NCBI GenBank assembly: GCA_028564705.1
Contig: JAPXFQ010001773.1
Span: forward strand, 496,001 to 560,000
Length of the DNA stretch: 64,000 nt
Reading direction: 5' to 3'
DNA from: Apricaphanius iberus
Taxonomy: Eukaryota > Chordata > Actinopteri > Cyprinodontiformes > Aphaniidae
Part shown: positions 22,401 to 32,170 of the stretch, piece after piece
How positions within the stretch are numbered: the first letter of the stretch is position 1
How the letters are laid out: each line of letters opens with the position of its first letter
The notes under the pieces: model-generated
What the model saw: the letters and a program-made list of their open reading frames with translations, nothing else
The model's database searches: none
Told to the model about the DNA's origin: nothing
Program-made: the position numbers and the translations under genes

Positions 22401-23201
22401 CTATTTTTATCACAAGTGGCGCTTTAATGATGCACAGGACTGTGCAGGGAAAAGTAGTTCATAATTGTAAAGTGAAAGGACAGATATATAGTTCTCTTTT
22501 TCACCCTATATAATATGTCATTTCTGTTCAATTCTCCTAGAGCCGAAATTACTTATTTTATGGTATAGCTCTATCAGCGATAGACTTTTAGAGACATACA
22601 TTTTTACCAATTTTTCATTATGTAAAAGCTCAAGGTTAGTTAGACTGGAGGGAGAACTTCTGGAAACATATTTTTGTAGTTCATAGCCATACCACCACAT
22701 CTATATAAAAATACATAAATGTTTTGGGGTTCTGGCTGTGGGGACGCTACTTTATAAGTCATCTCTAAACATCACTCACCTAGGAAGAAGGTCAAGACAT
22801 AGGGCACAGGCATTAGTGCCCACACTGCACCGAGTGTTGGGTTGTATGTTGCCTCAGCAATACCAAGAATGAAACCACCCCCTACCCACGTAGCTGGAGA
22901 GAGAAAATGATAAAACGTAATATTAAAATGGCTTTTCAACAGACCTCTCCAACACTTTTGTGTCATCACTTGCAAGTTTTGGGTTTTCCCAAACGAAGAC
23001 CATATACTTGGCTTTACCAGTAAGAGTGAAAATCCCAACAAGCAAATTAATGTTGCGTCCAGCCAGAAGTGTTATCTCCATGCCATCGCCTGAATATTTA
23101 TTCTCCACCCTCTTGGAGCGCATGGATGCCCAAATTCCTGTGCTCAAAATCACGATGTAGAACAGTGCCATCACCACTAGACCGGGGATGTTTAGAGCCA
23201 T
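8782..23201 (-). CDS. slc5a7-like: High-affinity choline transporter 1-like gene, complete (8 coding exons)
   Basis: Member of the sodium:solute symporter family (SLC5). CHT1 imports choline with sodium and chloride across the plasma membrane; in cholinergic neurons this limits acetylcholine synthesis. Coding exons in transcript order: 23201-23018, 22893-22780, 21067-20912, 15450-15302, 11863-11720, 11490-11337, 11230-11013, 9321-8782. All introns are GT-AG, all joins keep frame and no stop intervenes, giving 552 residues against 580 for human CHT1. Visible family landmarks are ATWVGGG (start of exon 2), [13 protein letters not shown] (exon 4), the sodium-site block [15 protein letters not shown] (exon 7) and the glutamate of LSGEP (residue 453, matching human E451). 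The N-glycosylation motif after exon 6 (NST, N303) matches human N301. The C-terminal tail is short and unlike mammalian CHT1. A second copy lies upstream on the same strand. The family is certain; whether this is the neuronal orthologue or a fish-specific CHT1-like paralogue is not. Confidence 0.93.
9790..10000 (-). repeat. Tc1-like transposon end fragment
   Basis: Lies in the last intron of gene 1. The phrases TTTTATTGGGTTTTATGTGA and AGAGTCATTACTTTGTAAAT with CTACAGCTGCAAGT are the 3' non-coding part of a common fish Tc1-like element in reverse. The terminal repeat itself is not preserved. Confidence 0.55.
10022..10345. repeat. Unidentified intronic repeat with recurring GTAAGT/GTATGT motif
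   Basis: A motif of the form AGAGGGCCGTAAGTC recurs at about 10048, 10235 (AGAGGGGCGTATGTC) and 10307 (AGAAGGACGTAAGA), with fragments such as CACTTGTGCCCTTCTGGGTC between. No coding frame and no terminal repeats were found. Confidence 0.35.
10441..10486. repeat. (AT)n microsatellite
   Basis: About 23 uninterrupted AT dinucleotides in the last intron of gene 1. Confidence 0.95.
11013..11230 (-). CDS. slc5a7-like: CHT1-like gene 1, coding exon 7
   Basis: 218 bases. Opens with [10 protein letters not shown] (the sequon matches human N301) and carries [20 protein letters not shown], the SLC5 signature in which serines of the TM8-equivalent helix form the sodium site. Ends [11 protein letters not shown] in frame before GTGAGA. 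Confidence 0.94.
11337..11490 (-). CDS. slc5a7-like: CHT1-like gene 1, coding exon 6
   Basis: 154 bases. Encodes [19 protein letters not shown] and the next membrane helix, ending VGAVAAST. The [12 protein letters not shown] block matches QAYFQRVLSSSS of human CHT1 and is diagnostic. Acceptor ATGCCAG, donor GTGCAC. The next intron is only 106 bases. Confidence 0.93.
11720..11863 (-). CDS. slc5a7-like: CHT1-like gene 1, coding exon 5
   Basis: 144 bases, phase 0 at both ends, 48 residues from WVCVPFLL to DDFMLL. Contains an extracellular loop with an NQTF sequon and the PWVGTV motif that matches PWLGTV in human CHT1. Acceptor TTGACAG, donor GTGAGT. Confidence 0.92.
12400..12720. repeat. Diverged hAT-type MITE (TACCGATAC-rich)
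   Basis: Contains AATACCGATCC, CAATACCGAGTACCAATGCT and related phrases that mark a family of fish hAT MITEs. It is diverged; terminal repeats were not pinned down. It lies in the fourth intron of gene 1. Confidence 0.4.
13063..13261. mobile_element. hAT (Charlie-like) MITE with 8-bp target duplication
   Basis: 199 bp starting CAGGGGTGCCCAAAGT and ending CTGGACACTGCTG (imperfect terminal inverted repeats), flanked on both sides by TTCTAGTG at 13055-13062 and 13262-13269. Eight-base duplications and CAGGGGTGCC ends are typical of hAT. An 18-bp internal tandem duplication (GGACACTGGCCCTTGA core) occurs near its right end. Confidence 0.85.
13280..13785. repeat. MITE-like repeat copy (GATTTATCAA-type), with copies at 25280 and 41540
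   Basis: Shares CTTCTGACAGAAATACCCA and CAGCATGTTTTTGTG-type phrases with 41560-41820 and 25290-25480. The right side reads AAATCTTTGATAAATCAGGC, the usual edge of a fish MITE family. Boundaries and superfamily are not resolved. Confidence 0.4.
13990..14605 (+). pseudogene. 5'-truncated L2-type LINE, reverse transcriptase C-terminus
   Basis: The frame 13990-14241 reads [35 protein letters not shown] and [12 protein letters not shown], then a TGA stop replaces an arginine codon. Reading resumes from 14242 with [33 protein letters not shown] and [10 protein letters not shown]. This is the typical C-terminal RT/linker region of fish L2 LINEs. The 3' tail ends at AACAAATAAATGGTATGGTA. It lies in the fourth intron of gene 1, antisense to it. 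Confidence 0.85.
15302..15450 (-). CDS. slc5a7-like: CHT1-like gene 1, coding exon 4
   Basis: 149 bases. Encodes [20 protein letters not shown] through [20 protein letters not shown] and ends FVSL in frame. The [11 protein letters not shown] segment is strongly conserved in choline transporters and lies in the TM5-TM6 core of the LeuT-like fold. The donor is GTGCGT, a slightly weaker 5' splice site than its neighbours. Confidence 0.93.
16495..17935 (+). pseudogene. Degenerate Tc1-like transposase element, in two pieces
   Basis: Piece one (about 16495-16760) has AGAGAACATTAGTGAGCCAA, TATCCCAAGCTTTAAAGAC and GCACAACTGCAAACCTACTA. Piece two (17345-17935) has AATTGTGGTCATGCTCTGAG, GCTTTTCTTCTGCACGAAGA and GGAAGCTGGTCAGAGTTCAT, then the 3' end phrase GTTCTACAAAGTATTGACCC. 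A 107-codon frame at 17482-17805 is the decayed catalytic-domain region ([20 protein letters not shown]). Unrelated sequence splits the pieces. Intron 3 of gene 1. Confidence 0.7.
19060..19760 (-). pseudogene. Second Tc1-like remnant, opposite orientation
   Basis: Read on the minus strand: GGCAAGGAGAGCATTAAGCA, CACAGCTCAGGTGGAATGAG and a GAATGAC...CTGTAAGAAAGCCACAA stretch, then a shortened catalytic region, then CACATAAAACCCAATAAAAA near the 3' end. It is internally deleted. It faces the copy at 16495-17935 in the same intron. Confidence 0.6.
19770..19880 (-). repeat. Partial RTE/Rex3-type LINE tail
   Basis: GTCCAGGGTGTAGGCTACCC, TGATAGCTGGAAACAGGCAC, then CTGCAAGGATAAGCGGCTAT: the usual tail phrases with GATAAGCGG near the 3' end. 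Confidence 0.55.
20912..21067 (-). CDS. slc5a7-like: CHT1-like gene 1, coding exon 3
   Basis: 156 bases. Encodes [20 protein letters not shown] and the following TM4 region, ending SLG before a GTACGT donor. FFAKPMR and the DPFQ motif are CHT1 landmarks. The acceptor is CTCCACAG. The following intron (15451-20911) is the largest in this gene and is filled with Tc1 remnants. Confidence 0.93.
21315..22162. mobile_element. Foldback element with long inverted arms made of tandem repeats
   Basis: The left arm begins TGGAACTAGAGTTGGGACTT and the right arm ends with its exact complement, with TA on both sides (21313-21314, 22163-22164). Each arm is over 200 bp. It continues through TTTGAAAAATACAAGTA and a run of ~19-21-bp units built on ACAAGTACAAATCAGA (left, 21410-21540) or the complement (right, 21811-22020), then a CCAATCAGATTTCTCG segment. 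The right arm carries an extra ~50-bp duplication of its terminus. A central 230 bp has no clear gene. TA flanks suggest a Tc1/mariner-type mover, but that is inference. It lies in intron 2 of gene 1. Confidence 0.85.
22780..22893 (-). CDS. slc5a7-like: CHT1-like gene 1, coding exon 2
   Basis: 114 bases, acceptor CTCCAG, donor GTGAGT. Encodes the rest of TM2 and TM3, beginning [11 protein letters not shown], which is nearly invariant in CHT1. The preceding intron is only 124 bases. Of the 39 codons read across this exon, including the split end codons, 25 are identical in the second gene. Confidence 0.93.
23018..23201 (-). CDS. slc5a7-like: CHT1-like gene 1, coding exon 1
   Basis: Starts with ATG at 23201 and ends one base into a codon before GTAAAG. 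Residues 1-61 hold a short extracellular N-terminus, TM1 (about residues 5-26, [20 protein letters not shown]), a basic loop and the [15 protein letters not shown] stretch that opens TM2. A pyrimidine-rich AG lies at 23228-23227, 25 bases upstream of the ATG, so an untranslated exon further upstream is likely. Confidence 0.92.
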
Positions 23202-23226
23202 CCTGAACTAGTTCTGTCTGTGTAAC

Positions 23227-25280
23227 CTGTTAAAAGACAACGTTATGGACAGAGATTTAAGGGGTTAGCACATACACATGATTGCTTCTGTTGCATTTTA
23301 CAAAAGCACAAACAAAATGACATTGCACTAATATTCTGGAATTCAATGCCCTTAAAATTGCAAGATGGACAGTTAGTTGCTAGATTTTTTCGTTTTTGTA
23401 TAAATTCATGTTTTCTAATGTAATTCTGAAAAAAGGGAACTATTGTGCAACATATAATTAACAAACAAGATGTAGATGTGTCGCTTAAAACAAAGAAAAA
23501 ATGAGATAAAACATGTAGTAGATGTCCTCTTACAGAGAGAAATGAGGGATGTAGTAAAAATCTAAGGACAAGGAAGTAGCATCTAAAGTCTACTGTACAC
23601 TGTGGATGGAAAAAAGATATATAAGTAGGGCAGAAGAGGAGAAAAGTGAGAATTGGTAGAAGGTTAAACAGTCAAAATAGCACTCACTATAAAGCTAGGC
23701 AACACTGACAAACTACCATGTGCAACAAATAAGTGTTCATGTGTCAGGCTACTACAACTGTATTGTGGACAAAAAAAACCCCAAAACAAACAACCAAGAA
23801 AACATGGATGCATAAAATGTACTAAAATTGCAGGTTTTATAAGACTGACAAGTGAAGCTCATTTTTTGCAGAAAAAGCAGTTTTACAGCTCCTCTTCTGA
23901 TCAGCCCATTACTCTCAGCTCTCTTCCGTACACTTTTCCCTTTTCATATTTATATACTATGAATATAAATCCACCTATTTGACAGCAAAGCAGTTTCTAA
24001 TTGTAACATTTTATGATAGAGAAAACTCATAACAAATAATTTCACGACCCATACAGAGTAGTGAACAAGACATTGAAGTTACAGGACTGATTAACAGGAA
24101 AAACAAATGGCTTTGTGAATTAAAACTTATATTCATATGAATACAGCAAGGAAAAACACAAGCTACAAATGGAAATTTTAATCTCGAAATTAAGATATAA
24201 TTTGTTTAGGTTTTGTCACAAATATCCAAAAATTTCAGTTGAGCTATCTTCTACTAAGCCTGCGAAGAGAACAACGTACGGAAAAAAAACATCTTAAAAG
24301 GTTGTACTGTTAAAAATAAAAAACTTTTCCTCTACAATAGTCCAAACCGTGCATGACTAATGACCAGCAGGCATTCAGGAGCTGCTACACAGCTATTACT
24401 GCCTCACAAACCAATGGGACAGCAGGCACACAAACAATATGAAGAAAGAAAATTTGATCCACCAGCAATGTAAAATTTAACCCACTGTACGCCACTGAAC
24501 TTTGGGAGGCGTTTGATATCCCACAGTGATCTCTATACTTTTCATACTATTACTGTCACAGTCCAGTTTATTTTTGGTAGAGCCTCCTTGCTTCTGTGTA
24601 ATCACACGCAAGACATTTTCTAGAGCAGCGAGATGTTTGGGCAGGCGTCCCTCTTTGTGCATCTACACTATGTTCGGTGACCTATTTAGTGTGTACACAA
24701 TTTGCCCCTGCTTTTATGGAATCACAGATCATTATTTCAACTAGCCTGGATACTCCTTCATTTCCTAATGATTTTGGTTTTTCTTTAAGTAGTACTTGTC
24801 ATGAGATTCTGGAGTTTGTTACACCTGCAAGATTTAAAAAGTCCAAACCCAAAGTTGAACCGTGGTTGCACAATAACAATACGCAATCTCAGGCAACAAC
24901 GCTGTGAAGCTAAATGCCCATGGTCGACAGATAGACAGTATGCATCTGGGGTTTTAAAACAATTAGCTCCTTTTTAAATCCGCTCACATTTGTTTCCCTT
25001 ACTACCTCAGTCGCCTCTTGTGAGACATTTCTCTCTTTTTTTCTCGATAAAGTGGCATCTGTTTGACAGGCTTTTGTGTCTCTGCTGTACCTGCTGTTTC
25101 TACTATATTCAAGCAGTTTAAACCAGTGTCCTTTACTTATTTAATCAATATTGTGCAACACATGAGAACTACCAACGGCTCCCTTGATGTTCTTCCCATT
25201 TTTTTAGTTATAAGTTATTGAACCAATTCCCAGTTCCAGCCGATGTTGACAGATGTTTGATATCTTGGCCTCTGCACTCT
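23227..25280. other. Upstream region of CHT1-like gene 1
   Basis: Contains a splice-acceptor-like AG at 23227-23228 and otherwise no recognised exon or repeat. The promoter and any untranslated first exon of gene 1 must lie here or further right. AT-rich, with no CpG-dense island visible. Confidence 0.4.
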
Positions 25281-25530
25281 GCAAAAGACAGAGGGCCATA
25301 TTTATCAACGGTTTGCGCTTGTTAAAACCCGCAGCAGGACGCACGCAATCCAAGTAACGCTTTTGCCCTTGACGAATATGCAATCTGGGCGTTTCTGTAA
25401 GAAGATGCAAAATACTGGGAGAAGAACAGGCAAAGAAGTAGGCGTTCCAGGCACAGTGTGATTTACTAATCATAAAAATGTTTGCACCGGCTATTTTAGC
25501 ATCTATTTTTAGCAACTTCTATAAAGCATG
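25280..25530. repeat. MITE-like repeat copy, same family as 13280 and 41540
   Basis: GGGCCATATTTATCAACGGT, TTTTGCCCTTGACGAATATG and TTTCTGTAAGAAGATGCAAA match the two other copies in mirrored order. No coding content. Confidence 0.4.
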
Positions 25531-25714
25531 TCTTAATTTTGCACAAGTAACACAAGTTGATTATTGACAAATGAAAAAAGTAATTCACCCACAATATAAC
25601 CTAAGATCATTTAACACTCTAATAAACATAAACCTGACAGTTATGTAAATATGAACCACAAAAAAATTCATTTGATTATTGATCGAGTTTAATTCTTATT
25701 GAATTGAATCATTA

Positions 25715-26245
25715 TTATTGTTATCGAAAGAGTGTCTCAGTTTAGATTTCTAGGTGTTGGTGGATGACAAATTGACATTAATTCTCATATAGGTTACAAC
25801 AAAACAAATATGTCGATTTTATTTGTCGTTTATATTGTTCACTTATACTGCCTTACCTAAGTTATTGTCTGGAGGTGTGGGGCAATACATATGTGAATAA
25901 CATAATGTCTGTCTATTTTAGAGAAAAGAGCAGTAAGATTTATGCACAAAGCAAATCCAAGATAGGACACTAATATACTATTTATCAGCTCAGACCTTAT
26001 GAAAGTCAAAGATTTAATTAAATGAAACACATTAATATTTGTCGTATTAGTCGTTGTTGCTTGGTTTACAGTTGCTTTTATGTGTGTGCGTGCATGGCAG
26101 ACAGGTTGGTTTGGGAGTGGTGTAGTTGTGATGATGCTTTTATTGTAGGTTTGGGAATGTGGTGAGTCATTTTGGTCTGTAAAGCACTTTGAGAGGCTTT
26201 GTAGTTTGAAAAGTGCTTTATAAATAGAGTTTGATTCGATTTTAG
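25715..26245 (+). pseudogene. CR1/Jockey-like LINE remnant, RT C-terminus and tail
   Basis: Plus-strand reading with frame breaks gives RVSQFRFLGV, then LPYLSYCLEVWG-like text around 25850, then EKRAVRFMHKANPRIGH and MKVKDLI, the pattern of the C-terminal domain of fish CR1-like LINEs. The tail reads GTAAAGCACTTTGAGAGGCT and AAAGTGCTTTATAAATAGAG. Confidence 0.6.
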
Positions 26246-27184
26246 TTACATACAGGACAAAAAGTAAAGTATTACCAGCAAGTTTGCAGAAGTTGTTTGT
26301 TTTTAGTTCAGAAGATAAGGACAACACAGGGAAATTACATGTTTAACATCAATTTACATTGCTAAACAACATTGAATGAATCCGCCATCTTTATTTCACG
26401 CTGCAAGTCTGTAGTCCTAGTTCAGGAATGCCGAAGGTACAAGAGGAAAAGTTAAACTCCTCGGTTGTTGGATTCCTAACTCACATGATTCTTTACACCG
26501 TCCTCCAGCATCAGAGTTTCCGCAAAGTGCCCGGTTGATTTTATTTTTTATGGTAGTTTAGATGATGGGAGGGTTTCCAGGCATCTGTGGGGAAAGTAAT
26601 TTTGTTTGTGGTAAGGATGAGAGCTTCAGTAACCTACGCCATCATCAAGAAGGATTTGCTGAAAGCCTTTGATCTGTTGAGGAGTCAGTTTCTTCTGATG
26701 ATGGAAATGAGGAACACATAAAAGTGGTAAGCTTCAAATAACACTAAAATAATTTACTCATTTATTGCCTTTATTGGCCATTGGTTTGACAGCATCAGCA
26801 TTTTTGCTCCCCAGTGACATACTTCTTTTAATAGTACTATCACATTAACGATATTGGATTATTTTTAAACTTTTAGTTTTGGAGAACGCATGATCCCAAC
26901 ACATTCAATGACGTTAGCTTGGTGCTAGTTTGACACTAACTTTAGACTTATATATTTGATACTCCCAATCCTTTCTTTTCAGAACTGAAAAAGCCTCTTG
27001 GATGAGGGACAAACAAGTTTCAAGACAACAACAAAGGCCAATTGCCTTAATTTGTGCAAATGGGTATGAATGGGTGAATGACTGAATATAGTGTAAAGCC
27101 CTTTGGTGTAAAACATCCTGTGATGTCATCAGCCATCTTTTACAGTGTACTATATAGGAGCGGCAGTTTACAGTATGTACAGTT

Positions 27185-27300
27185 GAGAGGAAGAGGTTGG
27201 ATAAACTCATCAGGAAGGCCAGCTCTGTTCTAGGATGCAGCCTAGATCCATTGCAGGTGGTGGGAGACAGAAGGACTTTGGCCATCTGCTGCTTGGGCGG
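27185..27300 (+). pseudogene. Rex1-like LINE C-terminal fragment
   Basis: Translated in frame from 27185: ERKRLDKLIRKASSVLGCSL followed by DPLQVVGDRRTLA. This matches the terminal KLIRKAGSVLG...LE.V..RR block of fish Rex1/Babar LINEs. It is short and joins unrelated sequence on both sides. Confidence 0.6.
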
Positions 27301-27754
27301 TCCATCAAGGCGTGCAAGCAGCTGCTGCGTAAAGTTGGGCATACTAAACTTTTGGGCAGCAAACACAGGAACGCAACCAGTCAGCCACGAGATGCCGGCT
27401 GGAGCTACTCAATGCGTGGGAGATTAAGGACGAGATGCCCGGCAGCAGTAACTGCAGGGTGGGGGAGACAGGACAGGAGGAGATGCAGGCAGTAGCTATA
27501 ATGGATATTGCAGGATATTGGAGTGTCATGTAAGCTATATTTTCATTTAACTTTCTTGTTATGTTAGGTAATGATGGCCAATCCCTGTTTTGGCAACTAT
27601 GGTACTAACTCCGCATTAAGAGTGGTGCAGAGGAAGGGAAGGTGCAAAAATATCAGGGAAACAACAGAGAAATCCTCGCTGGCCCACTTAAAAACTGACG
27701 TGATGCACCGACGAGCCGAAGTGGACTACAAAGTGTGCAAGCAGCTGAGTTTTA

Positions 27755-28473
27755 GGCTGCATTCACACCTGATAGTTTGGTAGACTCGGTTCGATTGGGG
27801 ACCAAAATTGTAACATTGTTGCTGTTTTTAACTGGTGCGGTTTGCCGGTGGTGGCGTTGTTGTAGAGCTGTGCTTCCTCTTGCTGCAGGGGAACTTCCAG
27901 TACAGCTGATTGTAAACAAACATGGAGAAGCAGCAGATTTTAGCAGTTTTAGGACTGCTTTGTTGTGTTCGGCAAATATTCCAGATAAATACTGCTGCAG
28001 TAACACAGGATGAACAGAGAATGAGGCAGAGGACTATGGAGGGTTTTTTTTTTATACAAGACAGCTGAGACAGCTCCATATGAGAATTGTGCAATGAGTA
28101 GCACCACCTGAATACAACTTCCAGCACAGATGGCCTCCTTATACAGACGCTGAGCAAGGTATGTACAAGATCCATAATTTGTCTCTCCAGCATGCTTGGT
28201 TGTTTAGACTGTATTTACCCAGAATGCCCTGCATATTAGTCCGCTTCCTGCTTTTGGTGCAGCACCGTTTACCATTCACACATACAATCAAACCGAAGCA
28301 GACTTTGTTTCAATCGAACCAAGACCACCGTTTTTAGGCGGACTAGAATTCGTTTGTTTGATCCGAATTAGAGTTCGATTGCCCATTCACACCTGCCCAA
28401 ATGAACGACTTTCCGGTCAAACAAACTACAGTTCGTTTCAAGTGGACTTAACAGGGCTGGTGTGAATGCACCC
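27755..28473. mobile_element. Non-autonomous PIF/Harbinger element with TTA target duplication
   Basis: 719 bp with terminal inverted repeats GGCTGCATTCACACC and GGTGTGAATGCACCC (14 of 15 match), flanked by TTA at 27752-27754 and 28474-28476. Sub-terminal GTTCGATT/AATCGAAC-type repeats are typical of this fish family. No transposase. It split an older repeat whose uninterrupted relative lies at 54880-54990. Confidence 0.85.
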
Positions 28474-28559
28474 TTAATTTTAAAGCATCAACTTTCGTCT
28501 GTTTGCTGCCTGGGCACACTGGCCGGTGTGACCGCACCATTAGATTATACAAACAAATC

Positions 28560-31512
28560 TTCTCCCAACAATCGTAAATGTTTACATCCGTGCTGTAAAT
28601 TGCACTAATTCACTAATTAACATTTCTGATGCTGTTAATTACACACAGGTTTTTCCGTTTTTATTGGCACACTATTGGAAATAACACGTTTACTTTTTTA
28701 TGCACAAGTACACATGCAAATTCTGTACATATTTCTAAATATTTCTAATTATTTAAATATTTTTAAAATATCCTGCACTGTTAGACATTCCAATCCAGGT
28801 ATATTACTTTATCTTTATTTTTAATAGAACTACTATAATTTAAATAATTGCACAGTACTCTGATTTTTCTAACTCTGTCTAAAATGTTTTCTGTTCTATT
28901 CTATTTCATAGGATATTAACATTTTTATTTAGAAATATTTTTTTTAAAGTAAAGTAATATTGAAATTAATATAATTCTTATTTAACGCACCTAGTACAGC
29001 TATTAAACACAAGTTTAATAATTAATGTAAAACAATCTCCAAAAATCTTGTAAGTAAATCATTTGAATTTAAGTTTAAAAGCAGATAAAATTTGTTGGTA
29101 TTTTTATTTCAACCTATAAGGATGTTCTTTCAATAAGATTTTGAATATGAATAATGTAACAATTGTACTTCCATTCTTGAACTTGCCAATGTATTGCCGT
29201 ACTATCTACAAAGTGAACTGGGCATGACCGGGAGCTCAATCAAATATAGGACCCTATAAGCTGTCTGTGTGTCGTAAAAGTGGAAATCAACCTGTAGTCT
29301 GCAGACTCTGAAACAGTCTTGTGCAGCCTTTCAGCACCAAGGGTTTGTTAGGTATGTATTTATCCTGACAACCAAAGGTATTTTATCAACACCATTTTTT
29401 CCGTCTAGCCAAATAAACTCTTACTTCCTTAGAAACTTTTCATCGGTTTTTATCTGCTTCACGCCATTCCATTAACAAAAATCCCCTGAATGCACACAGT
29501 GCTGACTGTTGACTTCAGAAGGTTTGTTAGATAATTTTTTCTACTCCATTCATTGGTAGGCACTGTTTGCACTTTTATTTTAATAAATAGGATCAATAGG
29601 CGTGTGACTGCTGATTGACAACACATTTGAAATATATTGTACCTCCATAATTGTACCCTGGTAATCTCTTTTGATCGGTTTCCAGCTCTAGGAATGATAA
29701 CAGTACAAGAACAGCTCCAGCGACCTACAGAGACCTCAGGAACATGTGAATCTTGTCTTGTGCCATCACACATCAAGCAGATTAATTAACTATATGTATT
29801 CATGGAGTGGAACTGTGCTCCCATTTATAGAGGCAGAGTCTGTGCTCTGTTGCCACATTTCTGTTGAACATTTCTCTAATTGAAGAGATACGAATCTGGC
29901 AAGACTCTCTGAATGGCAGCTTTTCTGATTGCTTCAGTGGGATGAAAACCTTGCTTGTGCTCCTTCTGCATCAGTATATGATCATATGATTATCATCAGT
30001 ATATCAAAATGTGATTAACAGCAATCACTCTTTGCAATAACTACAGTTAAAGAATCAACAAACTGTTTATTTAACACAGTACCACCATTTGATCTAAGTA
30101 AGGGGTCAATACCAAATGTGCATTCAGAACATCTGCCTAATCTAAACACACTTTATTAAAACCACTAATAAAGAAGACAAACAGAGCTGGAAACTGTGGT
30201 CAAGCTTTTTTTGCAAGAGAGTTTTTGGCTTCACTCTACATCAGAGCTATTTCTAGGACAGGCAAGCCCTGTGACTTAGCATATCCCAAGATGAGAGAGT
30301 TCTTGGAAACTTGATAGCAAACAGTTTGTGCCTTCACTATTCATGGACACCAATCAGAATATTACACATGCAGCTATTTGGGAAAGAAAAAAAATTATAA
30401 AGAAGCATAGGGGTGAGCATTTTTAGTGAATACATACTTACAAGGAACAGTATGTGTCAGTTCTTAGTGATGATGCGAAGAGGGTACAGAGGTTTTTTTT
30501 TCACCCCCTACAAGTTGATCATTACTTTCCAGGACGAGAAAAGTTCATTCAACACTTATCCTCAGTGTTCTGGAGAGAGACAGACTGTCAGGTGAGTGAG
30601 GGAAAGGCCCCAATGCGAATGTAGGAAATCCCTTTTACTTTATAAAATGTAAGGACTAGAGTGTTGTTTTTTCTTCTAAAAAAATTCTCTATAGTCTGGA
30701 AAATTTAAGCAGGAGTGAAAGTTCAAAGCTAATATCGTAGCTTCAATTACAGAGGGTGGAAGGCTCTGGCATCACCACTCAAATTTCCCTTCGTTTTAAA
30801 GCTGATATGGAGGGAGGGGACAGAGGTATTCAAAAGAAAGGGAAGCTGACGCAGCTGCTGTCTAATTTGGTACGTTGGTACTGTGGTCTACAGCCAGTAA
30901 GCTGGCTTCAAAAGGCAGACGGTCCCTTCTGGTCTGATATGTATTTGAGGGATGTTTTGAGTGGAAGACCACACTTATACCTTCAGCTACTCATGATCAT
31001 CCCAGCTAATTATCTCGTATTCTGTTGTATGCCCCATTAATTAAAAACACCAATTTACTTCCCCTTTGCAGTTTGCAGTCTGTGACTTATCACATCCTGT
31101 AAAACATGTGGATGGTAACGTGTTTTAGAAACTGAGGAATACAGGGTCTTCCCCAACTGGCAGTGTCTGTAACAGATTATAGCTCCAGCCTGCTCAAGTG
31201 TTGCAAGATGGTTGTTGGGATGTTTGCTGAGGAAAACAAGCTCCCTCCACCTCAGTTTGTTCTCTTAGCTCTTCTTGAGCAAAACATAACAACTTCCTGG
31301 ATGTAGTGTACAATATCTTAGCAGCTTCAAAACATTGTGAGGCTAATGTAGGTGATGGTGAGTTTGATCAGACCTTTTTTTCTGAATGTACTGTTGTCCA
31401 TGTGGTTTAACAGCTCTGATTAAAAAAACATCTCCAGCGATCATTGGGATAGACATTTTTAAACTGACCGCAAATTATGAGCTCACTGTAAGTAGTTTTT
31501 TACATGGTTAAA
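28560..31512. other. Intergenic stretch without recognised features
   Basis: AT-rich, only short frames. The longest, 29459-29776 (minus) and 30756-31040 (plus), have no recognisable motif and no splice context, and are not called. Confidence 0.45.
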
Positions 31513-31514
31513 TA

Positions 31515-31880
31515 CAGTGCCTTGGAAAAAGTATTCACCCTTATGGATGTTTGACCCTTTTTATTGATTTTATTGATCAGTCATGATAAACATAATTGTA
31601 CTTTTTTTTAACACAAATTATTTACAAAAAAAAATACTTTCAATGCAGAAGAGAAAACTGATTTCTACAAAATGTTGAAAATAAAATAAACTTATAACAT
31701 AAAATAAGTGATAGCATGAGTATTTCACGCCCTTCAATTGAAGGCAGTTGTACCTTGGTTACAATCACAGCTTGGCATCTGTCTGGATATATCTCATTTA
31801 GACTTGCACTTCTACATGGTGCAATTTTCCTCAATCTTTCCTGGCAAACTGTTCAGACTCCGTCTATGGTATGTTGAATT
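31515..31880. mobile_element. Tc1-like transposon end
   Basis: Starts CAGTGCCTTGGAAAAAGTAT after TA, a terminal repeat very common in fish Tc1-like elements. It runs into TTGACCCTTTTTATTGATTT and GGTTACAATCACAGCTTGGC, then breaks off. Transposase is absent. Confidence 0.65.
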
Positions 31881-31974
31881 TAAGTCAAGAACTTTCACTT
31901 AAAAACTTATGCATTTATTTTTGTGCCATCTAAAAATGGACTTTGGTTTATTTTGATCACTTCCCAATTGCAGG

Positions 31975-32170
31975 TTTTGAATCCTGTTCCTCAATGCACA
32001 CTTCCCTACATGTTTTAGATGTTTTTCTGCTTCAATACACCTTATTTAGATGATTGCAGTTCATCAAAAAGCTTGTTAATCAACCATTAATTGAAATCAG
32101 GTGTTTTGAAGCAGGAAAAAATATCTACAAACATGCAGGGCAGTTTGCCTAAAAGACCAAGTTTGAAAAT
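31975..32170. mobile_element. hAT (Charlie-like) palindromic MITE
   Basis: Inverted arms CATGTTTTAGATGTTTTTCT with CTTCAATACACCTT, and the complement AGGTGTTTTGAAGCAGGAAA with ACAAACATGCAGGG, belong to the same broad family as 13063-13261. The outer ends are decayed. Confidence 0.6.

Noticed and set aside
29459..29776. 105-codon minus-strand frame
   Set aside because: No recognisable motif and no neighbouring exon; length is expected by chance in 64 kb.
30756..31040. 94-codon plus-strand frame
   Set aside because: No motif, no splice context, codon use like the surrounding non-coding DNA.
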